Origin: Pseudomonas cichorii
GTDB lineage: Bacteria; Pseudomonadota; Gammaproteobacteria; Pseudomonadales; Pseudomonadaceae
DNA: 64,000 nt
Direction of reading: 5' to 3'
Assembly (NCBI RefSeq): GCF_015471405.1
Contig: NZ_BLVZ01000004.1
Coordinates: forward strand, 186,001-250,000
A program made the position numbers and the translations under genes. This document shows, one piece after another, positions 48,312 to 57,193 of the stretch. The notes beneath the pieces were generated by a model. That model saw only the letters and a list, made by a program, of their open reading frames with translations. It had not been told where the DNA came from and did not search any database. Positions within the stretch are counted from its first letter, which is position 1. Each line of letters starts with the position of its first letter.

Positions 48312-50732
48312 ATGGCCAAAACACCAAACCCGAGCCTGAAAACCGATCCCCGCTGGCAGCGTAATGCCCTTGGCGCAGCACTCGCGTGTGCTTTACTCGT
48401 CGGTACCGTTCAGGCTCACGGAGCATCAGGTCAGGCCGCTGCAAGCACTGTAGAAAAGCTGTCGCTCAATATTCCTGCGCAACAGCTACGTCAGGCACTG
48501 TTGATATTCAGCCGACAATCCGGGCAGAACGTGCTGCTCGACGGCAACCTGGACGCGACCTTGCGCAGTAGCGCAGTCATCGGCAGTTATTCAGCCGAGG
48601 AAGCATTGACGAAGTTACTGCAAGGCAGTGGCTATAGCTTCGCCCGTACTGACGCGGTCACGGTTTACCTTGTCCCGTCAGACAATAAAAGTGTGGACAA
48701 CGAAGTGATCCTTGGCCCTACCCAGATTCAGTATCGCGCCATGCAAGACGACAGCCCAAGCCAAGGCTATCAGGGCAAACCCGTCTCCAGCACTACGCGC
48801 CTGGGCCTGAGCGACAAGGACACACCACAGGCGATCACCGTAGTAACCCGCGAGCAAATGGACGACTTCAAACTCAACAGCGTGAAAGAGGCGTTGCGCA
48901 ACGCACCATCCGTCACCGTCGAACAGTTCGAAACCGATCGCACCGCCTTTACCTCGCGTGGCTTCAAGATCGAAAACTTTGAATACGACGGCATGAGCCT
49001 GCCATTTTCGGGCGGCGTGCTGGTCGGCGATCAAGACATGACGGAATTCGAGCAGGTCGACGTGCTGCATGGCGCCAACGGGCTCATGAGCGGCACGGGT
49101 GACCCGTCGGCTACCGTCAATCTGGTCCGCAAACGGCCTACCGATACCTTCCAGGCCAGAATCGACAGCAGCATCGGCTCCTGGGACAACCGCCGACTGG
49201 GCCTGGATGTATCCGGCCCCCTGACAGACAGCGGCAACGTTCGCGGACGCTTCATCACGTCCCACGACAAAGGTAACTCCTACCTCGATCAGTACAGCCA
49301 CGAAGTCAACGTGGCAGCAGGTTTGCTGGCCTTTGACCTGTCCGATGCCGATACCCTGACCGTGGGCTTTACCCAACAGAACAGCTACTCCAATGGCAGC
49401 ACCTGGGGAGCCTTGCCTATCGCCGATTACGCAGGCAACCGTATTCACTACAGCAGCCGCAGTTCCAGCGTCGGCCAGCCGTGGACCTACTGGGACGTCC
49501 ATACCAAACGCGCTTTCATCGAGCTGACACACGCTTTCGACAATGGCTGGGCAAGCACTGTCACCCTGGCAGGAATGAGCCAGGACTCCGATACCAAAAT
49601 GCTGTACGCCATCCCGGCAACGGCTACCGATGCTTATGCCTATATCAACCGCACCACCAGCACGGAACATCAGGTGACGGGTGAAGCGCGGCTGTCCGGC
49701 CCATTCAAACTCCTCGGACGGGAACATGAATTGACCGTGGGCGCCAATTACGGGCGCACCCATCATGACGAACGCGGGCACTACAGAGATGCATCGGGCA
49801 ACCAGCTTGTCAGCCTCTCCGATGCACTGGCCGGCAACGTGGTGCAACCGGCACTGAACTACACCGACGACCTCAATACCCAACTGTTCACCGACCGCCA
49901 GAAAAGCCTGTTCGCCGGGGCGCGCTTCAGCCTTGTCGATGAACTGCACTGGATCGCCGGGGCACGCATGCTCAGCGCCGATGGCGAAGGGGCTGGCTAC
50001 GGCTCGCCACACAACACCCGAGTACACGGCAAGGTAACGCCCTATACCGGCCTGGTTTATGACCTCACGCCACAGTGGAGCCTGTACACCAGCTGGACGG
50101 AGATCTTCAAACCTCAATACGTGCGCAGCACCAGTGGTGGAGTGATCCTGCCACTTGAAGGCAAAAGCATGGAAGCCGGTGTGAAAGGTCGCCTGCTCGA
50201 TGAACGACTGACCGTGACTGCTGCGGTATTCAAGACAGACCAGCAAAACGTCGCCGAACTCACCGGGGAAATCGTGGGTGGCCAATACGTCTATCGCGGC
50301 ACGAACGTCAAAAGCCGGGGCATCGAACTGGGAGCCTCCGGCGAAGTACTGACCGGCCTCGAACTGGCTGGCGGCTATAACTTTGTGCGGATCGAAGACG
50401 ACGATGGCGAGGAGGCTCGCAAGTACATCCCTACTCATACCTTGCGCGGCAGCCTGACTTATCGCCTGCCCGGCCTGCCCAAGGCCAAAGTCGGCACCCG
50501 CCTTCAATGGCAAAGCTCAACCGAGCTGGACACCAACAAAAATGTCAGCCAGGAGGCCTACGCCCTGGTGGACCTGATGGCCAGCTACGACATCGACGAG
50601 CACTGGAGCACATCGCTGAACATGAACAACGTCACCGACCGCAAATACTTGCTGTCGCTGTATCAGTCGGCAGGCTCCACCAACTATGGCGCGCCACGGA
50701 ATCTGACGGCTTCGGTGACGTGGAAGTATTGA
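48312..50732 (+). CDS. TonB-dependent siderophore receptor with signalling (STN) domain
   Basis: 806 residues, from ATG 48312 with GGAAG upstream. Signal peptide (about 18-38), STN domain (about 48-118; LNIPAQQLRQALLIFSRQSG), then a siderophore-type plug (DTPQAITVVTREQMDDFKLN; TAFTSRGFKIENFEYDG; GLMSGTGDPSATVNLVRKRP) and a beta barrel ending in VTWKY with a C-terminal aromatic residue. The FpvA/FoxA-like TonB siderophore receptor (TIGR01783) group fits; the siderophore is not identifiable. The STN domain matches the FecI-FecR pair upstream, so it autoregulates. Confidence 0.92.
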   Translation: MAKTPNPSLKTDPRWQRNALGAALACALLVGTVQAHGASGQAAASTVEKLSLNIPAQQLRQALLIFSRQSGQNVLLDGNLDATLRSSAVIGSYSAEEALTKLLQGSGYSFARTDAVTVYLVPSDNKSVDNEVILGPTQIQYRAMQDDSPSQGYQGKPVSSTTRLGLSDKDTPQAITVVTREQMDDFKLNSVKEALRNAPSVTVEQFETDRTAFTSRGFKIENFEYDGMSLPFSGGVLVGDQDMTEFEQVDVLHGANGLMSGTGDPSATVNLVRKRPTDTFQARIDSSIGSWDNRRLGLDVSGPLTDSGNVRGRFITSHDKGNSYLDQYSHEVNVAAGLLAFDLSDADTLTVGFTQQNSYSNGSTWGALPIADYAGNRIHYSSRSSSVGQPWTYWDVHTKRAFIELTHAFDNGWASTVTLAGMSQDSDTKMLYAIPATATDAYAYINRTTSTEHQVTGEARLSGPFKLLGREHELTVGANYGRTHHDERGHYRDASGNQLVSLSDALAGNVVQPALNYTDDLNTQLFTDRQKSLFAGARFSLVDELHWIAGARMLSADGEGAGYGSPHNTRVHGKVTPYTGLVYDLTPQWSLYTSWTEIFKPQYVRSTSGGVILPLEGKSMEAGVKGRLLDERLTVTAAVFKTDQQNVAELTGEIVGGQYVYRGTNVKSRGIELGASGEVLTGLELAGGYNFVRIEDDDGEEARKYIPTHTLRGSLTYRLPGLPKAKVGTRLQWQSSTELDTNKNVSQEAYALVDLMASYDIDEHWSTSLNMNNVTDRKYLLSLYQSAGSTNYGAPRNLTASVTWKY

Positions 50733-50747
50733 TCTGCCAGATGCAGG

Positions 50748-50776
50748 AAAGCCCCTGAGTTCAGGGGCTTTCTTTT
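50748..50776 (+). terminator. terminator of the receptor gene
   Basis: AAAGCCCCTGA (50748-50758) and TCAGGGGCTTT (50761-50771) followed by CTTTT, 15 bases beyond the receptor stop. It faces the end of the minus-strand amidohydrolase gene. Confidence 0.85.
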
Positions 50777-50806
50777 GGTCATCTGGTTACAGGAGCAACA
50801 TGGGCA

Positions 50807-52654
50807 TCACAGCAGGACTGGAAACACCTGGCTGCCGTTTACCCAAGTCTCCCGTACCCCGATGTCGCGCATTCCCTTGGCGTGAATCATCGGCCACTGC
50901 AACGGGTTTTTCGCCAGGATCACGAGATCGGCCTGCTTGCCCGGCAACAGCGAGCCGACCTGATGATCAAGATGGCATTGCCAGGCCGCATCGATCGTCA
51001 CTGCACGCAACGCCTGATGCACATTAAGACGCTCATCCGGGTTCAGCACATTGTCATCCTCGTTCACCGGAGTCTTGTCCTTCAAGGCCTCCATCACACG
51101 CCCGATCGACTGTTCCATATAACGCAGCGGGCCGAACGGCGTGACGAAATGGTCGCTGTGCAGGCTGATTCGCAGGCCCGCTTTCAACGCCGAGGCGCAA
51201 CGGTCCAGCAGCAATGCACGCTCGGCACCGAGAATCGTGTCCCTGAACGCCTTACCCCAGTAACCGACGTGACCGATCAGAAAGCTTGGCGAGATCGCCA
51301 TCCGCTTCATCAGGCCGATTGCATCATCGTGAAGCAACGAAGCGTGTTCGATCCGGTGGCGTTGCCCGGCCCAGGCAGGTTCAGTCGGGAAAGGCCGCTT
51401 GGGTGCTGGCGGAGGCGGCACCTTGCTGAGTGCCATCTGATAGGCAGCCAGCACGTTGGCGATGCCTTCGTCGCCGTTGGCGTGCGTCAGAATCGGCCAG
51501 CCCGCCGAGTTCGCCAACGCCATCACGTCCGCCAGTTTCCTCACCGGATCGTAGTTGAACAGTCCGTAGGCACCGACGCCTGGCACAGAATGCTCTTCGC
51601 AGCAGTGGTATGGCTGGCTCTGCAACCCGGTCAACCCCTGGTTCGAGCCGTCGGCGATCAGCTTGATCGCACGCAATGTAAACAGGCTGTTTCCGTCACT
51701 CGACAACTCGGGCTTGTAGCAATCGATCCAGGTCATAAAGTCGTTGCTATTACCGTACAGCGCGCCGCCTACCCGGAGCGTCATCGCCGAGGTCGCCGCC
51801 AGCCCTTTCATCAGTGGGACCTCAACCGTCCCTGCAATCAGACCGACGCTCGCATCGAACACGGTTGTGATGCCACGCTCGTTCGCCTGCCGAAACACGA
51901 TCTTCAGTCCGTCGAAGATCTGCTGAGGTGTAGTAGCTGGCATTGCTTTTATCATCAGTTGGGATTGCTGCTCGGTCAGGACCCCTGTCGGGTATTCCTT
52001 GTCGAGCCCGGCCGCCTTCAGCGCAAGAGTGTTGGCATAGCTGATGTGACCAGAGGCGTTGAGCAGAAAAATCTGGACCTTGGTACCGGCGCTGATCTCA
52101 TCGAGGAACTTGGCATCGATGTCTTTCCAGACCGTCATCAACGAAGGATCGACGCCATAACCGGTCACCCACGGCTGTGCTAACTCGCTCGCCGCCTTGA
52201 CGGCTTTGCGGAGCCGCTCCTTGACCACTTCAATGCTGTAATCCGTATTCAGGTCCTGCCCGTTAAACGGCGACAAATCCGTCCAGGTGGTCATGAGTGC
52301 GCTCGAGATCAGGTGCGCATGCGGATCGATCAGGCCCGGCAACAGAGTCTCATCACCCGTGAGCTGCCGCTCAACCGGCTCGTACTTTTTCATCGCCTCA
52401 CGCACACCATGAAGCATACCGCTCTCGATCACCTTACCGTTGGCGATCCCGATAGCCTCGACAGGATGCTCGGGGTGCTCAGGGTCCGGATAAATATGTC
52501 CGCCATGAAAGATCACAGCCTGCGGCAACCCTTTTGGGCCTTTCTGCTGGGCCACTTCAGCGAGCAAGTCCTGCCACTGACTGTGATCGTGCTGATAAGT
52601 CGGCAACATATGGGGACTGCAACAGGCACAACCGAACTGGAAGCGTTCAGACAT
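50807..52654 (-). CDS. amidohydrolase family protein (YtcJ/AepA-like)
   Basis: 615 residues, from ATG 52652-52654 with AAGGAA upstream. Amidohydrolase-3 type metal-dependent hydrolase: GDETLLPGLIDPHAHLISSA (metal His pair), LLNASGHISYANTLALKAAG, IKLIADGSNQGLTG and ILTHANGDEGI, then HRIEHASLLHD. The N-terminus has an unusual cysteine/histidine cluster, FGCACCSPHMLP, before the amidohydrolase core. No signal peptide. Members of this family have unclear substrates. It lies downstream of the old-yellow-enzyme gene on the same strand, behind a terminator, so it is probably separately transcribed. Confidence 0.82.
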   Translation of the reverse strand: MSERFQFGCACCSPHMLPTYQHDHSQWQDLLAEVAQQKGPKGLPQAVIFHGGHIYPDPEHPEHPVEAIGIANGKVIESGMLHGVREAMKKYEPVERQLTGDETLLPGLIDPHAHLISSALMTTWTDLSPFNGQDLNTDYSIEVVKERLRKAVKAASELAQPWVTGYGVDPSLMTVWKDIDAKFLDEISAGTKVQIFLLNASGHISYANTLALKAAGLDKEYPTGVLTEQQSQLMIKAMPATTPQQIFDGLKIVFRQANERGITTVFDASVGLIAGTVEVPLMKGLAATSAMTLRVGGALYGNSNDFMTWIDCYKPELSSDGNSLFTLRAIKLIADGSNQGLTGLQSQPYHCCEEHSVPGVGAYGLFNYDPVRKLADVMALANSAGWPILTHANGDEGIANVLAAYQMALSKVPPPPAPKRPFPTEPAWAGQRHRIEHASLLHDDAIGLMKRMAISPSFLIGHVGYWGKAFRDTILGAERALLLDRCASALKAGLRISLHSDHFVTPFGPLRYMEQSIGRVMEALKDKTPVNEDDNVLNPDERLNVHQALRAVTIDAAWQCHLDHQVGSLLPGKQADLVILAKNPLQWPMIHAKGMRDIGVRETWVNGSQVFPVLL

Positions 52655-52741
52655 GGTGATTCCTTTCAGGGGGTACTGTGTGGGTATGGGTAGATGAGAT
52701 TAACGTGCCATCACAGGGACTTTCCAGATAATTCGGGGGTG

Positions 52742-52768
52742 AAAAAAAGCCCGTATTCAAGCGGGCTT
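52742..52768 (-). terminator. terminator of the old-yellow-enzyme gene
   Basis: On the minus strand AAGCCCGC (52761-52768) pairs with a near-perfect ACGGGCTT (52747-52754), followed by a T run (complement of 52742-52748). It lies about 80 bases past the gene end. Confidence 0.82.
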
Positions 52769-52850
52769 GAGCATGCCGACATTTCCTATTCACGAATATC
52801 GAACGATTGCAGAGCAACTCCCGTAACACGGGAGCTGCATCACAAGACGC

Positions 52851-53990
52851 TTAAACCAACTCGGCTAAAGAAGCGGGGTTGAATCCGCCCAACGTTGCGA
52901 GTTCTCCACTTTCTACCTTCGACGCCCAGTCCGGATCACTCAGCAGTACACGGCCTACAGCGATCAGGTCAAACTCTTCGCGCTCCATGCGCTCGACAAG
53001 CCGGTCCAGACTCGCAAGCGCAGGGGCCGAACCCTTGCCGGCAAAGGCATTGGTTACATCGTTGTCCAGACCAACCGAACCCACACTGATGCTTGCGGCC
53101 CCGGTCACCTTCTTGGCCCAGCCCGCGCAGTTCAATCCGTTTTCGCCATCAATCTCGGGGAACTCAGGCTCCCAGAAGCGGCGTTGCGAACAGTGCAGCA
53201 CGTCGACACCGGCCTCGACCAGCGGAAGCAGCCAGTCTTCCATCAACGCTGGTGTCTCGGCGACACGCACGCCAAAATCCTGCTGCTTCCACTGGCTGAC
53301 GCGCATGATGATCGGGAATTCGGGGCCGACCGCATCACGAACGGCAGCAACGATCTCGCTGGCAAAGCGCGAGCGCTCTTTGATGGTCGGGCCGCCATAA
53401 CGGTCGGTGCGCTGATTGGTGCCCGCCCAGAAGAACTGATCGATCAGGTAACCATGAGCCCCATGAATCTCGACGGTGTCGAAGCCCAGGCGTTTGGCAT
53501 TTGCAGCGGCCTTGGCATACGCAGCCACCGTATCGGCAATATCCTCTTCGCTCATCGCCACACCGCGCGGATCACTTGGCGTATTGAGGCCAGACGGGCT
53601 TTCAACGGGCGCATCCGGCTCCCAACCTCTGTCGCTACGTACTGCACCGGTGTGCCAGAGTTGCGGCCCCATGCGACCACCCGCACCTTTAACCGAATCG
53701 ATCACGTTCTTCCATCCGGCCAACGCCGCGTCACCATGGAAAAAAGGAATGCTGGCCTCATTACGTGACGCCGGGCGATCAATGACCGTGCCTTCCGACA
53801 GAACCAACCCAACGCCCCCTTCCACCCGACGGCGATAATAGGCAGCACTCGCCTCACCCGGTATGCCCTCCGGAGCGAAGAGGCGCGTCATCGGAGCCAT
53901 GACAATCCTGTTTTTCAACTCCAGAGAGCCGATGGAAAAAGGACGGAATAAAACGCTGGTATCAAGGTTTGACATCGAAGTTGAATCCAT
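52851..53990 (-). CDS. NADH:flavin oxidoreductase, old yellow enzyme (OYE)
   Basis: About 379 residues, from ATG 53988-53990; an ATG at 53975 (MSNLDTSVLFRPF) is equally possible. TIM-barrel OYE: NRIVMAPMTRLFAPEGIPG, LWHTGAVR, EIHGAHGYLIDQFFWAGTNQ with the substrate-binding His pair, and RTDRYGG. The motif MAPMTR lacks the Cys of the YqjM/XenA class. Divergent from an HxlR regulator whose product probably controls it; a dyad lies between them. Ends at its own terminator. Confidence 0.87.
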   Translation of the reverse strand: MDSTSMSNLDTSVLFRPFSIGSLELKNRIVMAPMTRLFAPEGIPGEASAAYYRRRVEGGVGLVLSEGTVIDRPASRNEASIPFFHGDAALAGWKNVIDSVKGAGGRMGPQLWHTGAVRSDRGWEPDAPVESPSGLNTPSDPRGVAMSEEDIADTVAAYAKAAANAKRLGFDTVEIHGAHGYLIDQFFWAGTNQRTDRYGGPTIKERSRFASEIVAAVRDAVGPEFPIIMRVSQWKQQDFGVRVAETPALMEDWLLPLVEAGVDVLHCSQRRFWEPEFPEIDGENGLNCAGWAKKVTGAASISVGSVGLDNDVTNAFAGKGSAPALASLDRLVERMEREEFDLIAVGRVLLSDPDWASKVESGELATLGGFNPASLAELV

Positions 53991-54008
53991 TGATTTCGGA
54001 AGGCATAT

Positions 54009-54027
54009 AAGTATATTTTGTAAACTT
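54009..54027. promoter_or_regulatory. A/T-rich dyad between the OYE and HxlR genes
   Basis: AAGTATATTTTGTAAACTT is an imperfect dyad with arms AAGTnTA and TAnACTT. It lies 50 bases before the HxlR start and about 20-35 before the OYE start, in the most A/T-rich stretch of the locus. It fits an operator for the HxlR regulator, which would cover both promoters. Confidence 0.5.
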
Positions 54028-54076
54028 AATGTCAATTAGGCACCTTGAGTCGCCTAGGTATACCTGAGGAAACCTG

Positions 54077-54454
54077 ATGCTCGAAATACAGCCACAATGT
54101 TTTTCGTCGGACTGCCCCAGTCGCGCACTGTTTGATCAGATCGCAGACAAGTGGTCCATGATGGTTCTGGCTGTTCTGGATGAAGAGCCACACCGCTTCA
54201 ACGCCATCAAACGCCGACTGGAAGGCGTGACCCAAAAGGCGCTCACACAATGCCTGAGACGACTGGAGCGTAATGGACTGGTTTCCCGACAGGTCATCTC
54301 GCTTTCGCCCGTGGCAGTGCAATACGAAATCACCCCGCTAGGCCAAAGCCTGCAACAGCCATTTCGTGAGCTGCACAAATGGACACTGCTGAAATTGCCG
54401 GAGGTTGAAGAGGCGAGGTTGCAGTTTGATAGTGCGGCTGGGAGGGAGATTTAG
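54077..54454 (+). CDS. HxlR-family winged-helix regulator
   Basis: 125 residues, with GAGGAAA upstream of the ATG. HxlR pattern: CPSRALFDQIADKWSMMVL, HRFNAIKRRLEGVTQKALTQ, LRRLERNGLVSRQV, YEITPLGQSL. One cysteine pair in the N-terminal region (CFSSDC) could sense thiol-reactive electrophiles as in the HypR/QorR-type members. Divergent from the OYE gene, which handles such electrophiles, so local control is likely. Confidence 0.88.
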   Translation: MLEIQPQCFSSDCPSRALFDQIADKWSMMVLAVLDEEPHRFNAIKRRLEGVTQKALTQCLRRLERNGLVSRQVISLSPVAVQYEITPLGQSLQQPFRELHKWTLLKLPEVEEARLQFDSAAGREI

Positions 54455-54593
54455 GGGGCCGTGTATTGTTGAGATTGAAGTTCTTGACCTCCAAACCAAA
54501 ACCCACCGGCACCGTCTTAAGCCAAAAGTTAAAAACCGTCTCACCTCCGGAAAAGCGCCAATCGTCGCAGATGACAGCCCACTGGCCATTAAT

Positions 54594-54720
54594 TGTCGAT
54601 GCTGTTCGACGGTGCCTGCCCCGCTTACAACTATTACGACCGGTTGGCGGAACGAAATCAAAGTGCCACTAGTCGTAACGATTGTAGAAATCAGAGGATT
54701 GGCCGACACGATCCCATGAG
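54594..54720 (+). pseudogene. possible remnant of a DCC-type (DUF393) gene
   Basis: Within the 351-base gap between the HxlR and GGDEF-EAL genes, one frame reads MLFDGACPAYNYYDRLAERN from 54600. This resembles the start of DCC-family thiol-disulfide-like proteins (xDGxCPxCxxx), but the second cysteine is Tyr, a stop precedes the start, and the continuation is not recognisable. No other gene, RNA or repeat is seen in the gap. It may be chance. Confidence 0.22.
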
Positions 54721-54805
54721 AGCAGTTTCTAGCCCTGCTCGATCCGGTCTGGAAAGGATAATCCGTTCGGTTATTTATCTGGTTGTATTTTCAGAGCGTC
54801 GTCTG

Positions 54806-56752
54806 ATGAAGAAAACACTGCTCGGCGTGCGAGCGTTGATGTCTGTGCCCAAGGACAATCCTGGGCTGGTCAAGGCGCAATACATCGCGCTGTCTCGCCA
54901 ATTGCCCATGATGTATTTCATCCTGCTGATCAACACCCTGATGCTGGCGGGCACCCACTTTGCGGTCGCGCCGCGCTGGCTGGTGGTGTATTGCCCGTTG
55001 ATCATGACGTTGTTCGGCGTGATTCGTGCGGCGGAATGGATGCGCACGCGCGGGCGGACGCGCAGCCCGGAGCAGATGCTGGCGGCGCTGAAGCGCACCA
55101 ATATGCTCGCGCCGTTTGTCGCCGTGGCGTTCACCGCCTGGTCGCTGGCGCTGTTTCCCTATGGCGACAGCTATGCCCAGGCGCATGTCGCCTTTTATAT
55201 GGCGATCACCGTCATCGGCTGCATTTTTTGCATGATGCACCTGCTGCCAGCAGCCCTGGCCACCACAGCAGTGGTCAACACGGCGTTCGTGGTGTTCTTC
55301 GCGTCCACCAATATCATTACCTTTATTGCCACTGCGATTGACGTCCTGCTGGTGTCCATCGCCATGCTGATCATTCTCAAGGCGCAGTACGCCGACTTCA
55401 CCCGGCTGGTGAACATGCAGGCGCAGACGGCAAAACTCAGCGAGGAAAACCTTCACCTGGCCAATCAGGACAGCCTGACCGGACTGGCCAATCGGCGGCA
55501 GTTCTTTTCCCGCCTCGATACGCTGCTGTCCCGCGCCCGCGAGCAGGAGATTCGCCTGGCCGTGGGGCTGATCGACCTGGATGGCTTCAAGCCGGTTAAC
55601 GATCTGTATGGCCATAGCATTGGTGACAAACTGCTCTGTCAGGTTGGCCAGCGCCTGACCGGGCTGCTCGACGAAGATGTGCATCTGGCCCGGCTGGGAG
55701 GCGACGAGTTCGGCCTGATCATCACTCAGGCCATGAGCGACGATCAGTTGCGGGCGTTTGGCGAGAAAATCTGCGCCAGCATGCGCGAGCCGTTTCTGCT
55801 GGTGGACATCCCTATCCAGATTAGTGCGTCACTGGGCATCGCGACCTTCCCGGATCAGGCATCCGACGCAACGCAAGTGTATGAATACGCCGACTATGCC
55901 CTGTATCAGAGCAAGCGCCACCGCCCCGGCACGGTCTGCCTGTTCAGCGCAGCCCATCGCCAGCAGCTCAATCGCGAAGGGCTAACCGAACAGGCCCTGC
56001 GCAGGGCCGATCTGGATGAGGAGTTTCACGTGGTGTTCCAGCCCATTGTGGATGTTCACAGCCAGCAAACCGTCGCGTTCGAGGCCCTGGCACGCTGGGA
56101 AAGCCCGGAGTTGGGTAACGTGCCGCCCAGTGAGTTCATCCCGATTGCCGAGCGCGTCGGCATGGTCAATCGCCTAACGGTGCCGTTGCTGAGCAAGGCG
56201 CTGGACACAGCCGCGAGCTGGCCTGCGGGTATCCGCCTGTCATTCAACCTGTCCGCCCACGACTGTGGTTCGGAGGAAGCCGCCCAGCAGATCGTCGAGC
56301 TGATCAAAAGCAGCCGTTTCGACCCGGCCTGCCTCGATCTGGAAATCACCGAAACTGCGGTCATCCAGGACCTGCTGCAGACCCAGCGAGCAATCAGCCG
56401 GTTTCGCGAACTGGGCTGCGGCATTTCCCTCGACGACTTCGGCACCGGCTATTCCAGCCTGAGCCAGATCCACGCGCTGTCGCTGACCAAACTGAAGGTG
56501 GACCGCACCTTCGTCACCAACATCCACCTAAACCCGGCCAGCTTCAAGATCGTCAAGTCACTGATTGCCCTGTGCCAGGACATGAAGCTGGAATGCATCG
56601 TCGAAGGCGTGGAAACCGCCGCAGAACTCGACGCCCTGAAAAACCTCGGCTGCGCCTGGGCCCAAGGCTACCTGTTCTCCAAACCCATGCGCGCCAGCGA
56701 CATCAGCACCTGGCTTGAAGGCGAGCAACTGGCCAGGGTGCAGGCGGTTTAA
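54806..56752 (+). CDS. membrane GGDEF-EAL protein
   Basis: About 648 residues, from ATG 54806 (MKKTLLGVRALMSVPKDNPG); an ATG at 54716 would add 30 residues of poor quality. Four to five N-terminal membrane helices (about 35-200; MYFILLINTLMLAGTHFAV; FTAWSLALFPYGD) are followed by GGDEF (RLGGDEFGL, signature intact) and EAL (AFEALARWESP, FNLSAHD, LEITETAV, LDDFGTGYSSL, LKVDRTF, IVEGVET, AQGYLFSKP), so both catalytic sites look intact. The RxxD inhibitory site is absent (LDEDVHLARLGGDEF). Likely to turn over c-di-GMP in either direction. A strong terminator follows. Confidence 0.88.
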   Translation: MKKTLLGVRALMSVPKDNPGLVKAQYIALSRQLPMMYFILLINTLMLAGTHFAVAPRWLVVYCPLIMTLFGVIRAAEWMRTRGRTRSPEQMLAALKRTNMLAPFVAVAFTAWSLALFPYGDSYAQAHVAFYMAITVIGCIFCMMHLLPAALATTAVVNTAFVVFFASTNIITFIATAIDVLLVSIAMLIILKAQYADFTRLVNMQAQTAKLSEENLHLANQDSLTGLANRRQFFSRLDTLLSRAREQEIRLAVGLIDLDGFKPVNDLYGHSIGDKLLCQVGQRLTGLLDEDVHLARLGGDEFGLIITQAMSDDQLRAFGEKICASMREPFLLVDIPIQISASLGIATFPDQASDATQVYEYADYALYQSKRHRPGTVCLFSAAHRQQLNREGLTEQALRRADLDEEFHVVFQPIVDVHSQQTVAFEALARWESPELGNVPPSEFIPIAERVGMVNRLTVPLLSKALDTAASWPAGIRLSFNLSAHDCGSEEAAQQIVELIKSSRFDPACLDLEITETAVIQDLLQTQRAISRFRELGCGISLDDFGTGYSSLSQIHALSLTKLKVDRTFVTNIHLNPASFKIVKSLIALCQDMKLECIVEGVETAAELDALKNLGCAWAQGYLFSKPMRASDISTWLEGEQLARVQAV

Positions 56753-56833
56753 TTTGCTGATGGGGCAGGGCGCAGCTGGCGCTCGTGCCACGGTAGCAAG
56801 CCCCGCTATCTGAATTTGCCAGCCCCAAAAGCG

Positions 56834-56859
56834 AAAAGCCCGCAGTTATGCGGGCTTTT
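56834..56859 (+). terminator. bidirectional terminator after the GGDEF-EAL gene
   Basis: AAAAGCCCGCA (56834-56844) and TGCGGGCTTTT (56849-56859) form an eleven-base stem with a four-base loop and T runs on both strands. On the minus strand it would end the truncated gene remnant at 56892-57029. Confidence 0.88.
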
Positions 56860-56891
56860 GGGTGTTTCTTGCCAATCCAATCACTGCCAGC

Positions 56892-57029
56892 CTACACCGG
56901 ACGCAGGATAACTCCCACTCTATTATCAATAGGCATATATAGCCCCTTGTAACCGTACTCCTTAAAGCAACTACCATTTCGAGACCATGATAAATACCAT
57001 GCGGATGACTGCTCTTGAGGGTGATATCG
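56892..57029 (-). pseudogene. truncated 3' remnant of an unknown gene
   Basis: The 441-base gap between the GGDEF-EAL gene and the STAND gene holds a minus-strand open stretch of 45 codons, from a stop at 57030-57032 to a stop at 56892-56894, with no usable start. Its translation (ending in SAWYLSWSRNGSCFKEYGYK, then GLYMPIDNRVGVILRPV) is rich in Tyr, Trp and Gly and resembles the C-terminus of C-type-lectin-fold (DUF1566/FGE-like) proteins. It is followed by a good terminator on that strand. I read it as the tail of a gene cut on its 5' side. The rest of the gap shows nothing I can support. Confidence 0.35.
56902..56926. repeat. partial direct repeat of the guaA 3' end (possible att site)
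   Basis: Counted by eye, 19 of 25 bases here match 61953-61977, which spans the last codons and stop of guaA (shared cores AGGAT and TCCCACTC, reading GAGTGGGA on the minus strand). The two copies lie in the same orientation, 5.05 kb apart, and bracket the STAND-nuclease gene. The copy falls inside the gene remnant at 56892-57029, which weakens the case. Confidence 0.4.
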
Positions 57030-57193
57030 CTAGGAACACCTTCCTAAGGCAAGGCCGGTAAAAGCTGCCGCATCAACACCGGAGTCCGGAGAACGTCAGC
57101 CCATAATCGAATCTGGCGACCGATTGGGATATCGTCTCATCCATGCTATGAGAGGCTAGGAAGCGAACGGGTTGAGCGGATACGGCTTGGGCC

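Noticed and set aside
48678..50513. A 611-codon open frame antisense to the TonB receptor gene
   Set aside because: The receptor has plug, barrel and C-terminal aromatic signatures; the antisense frame has none.
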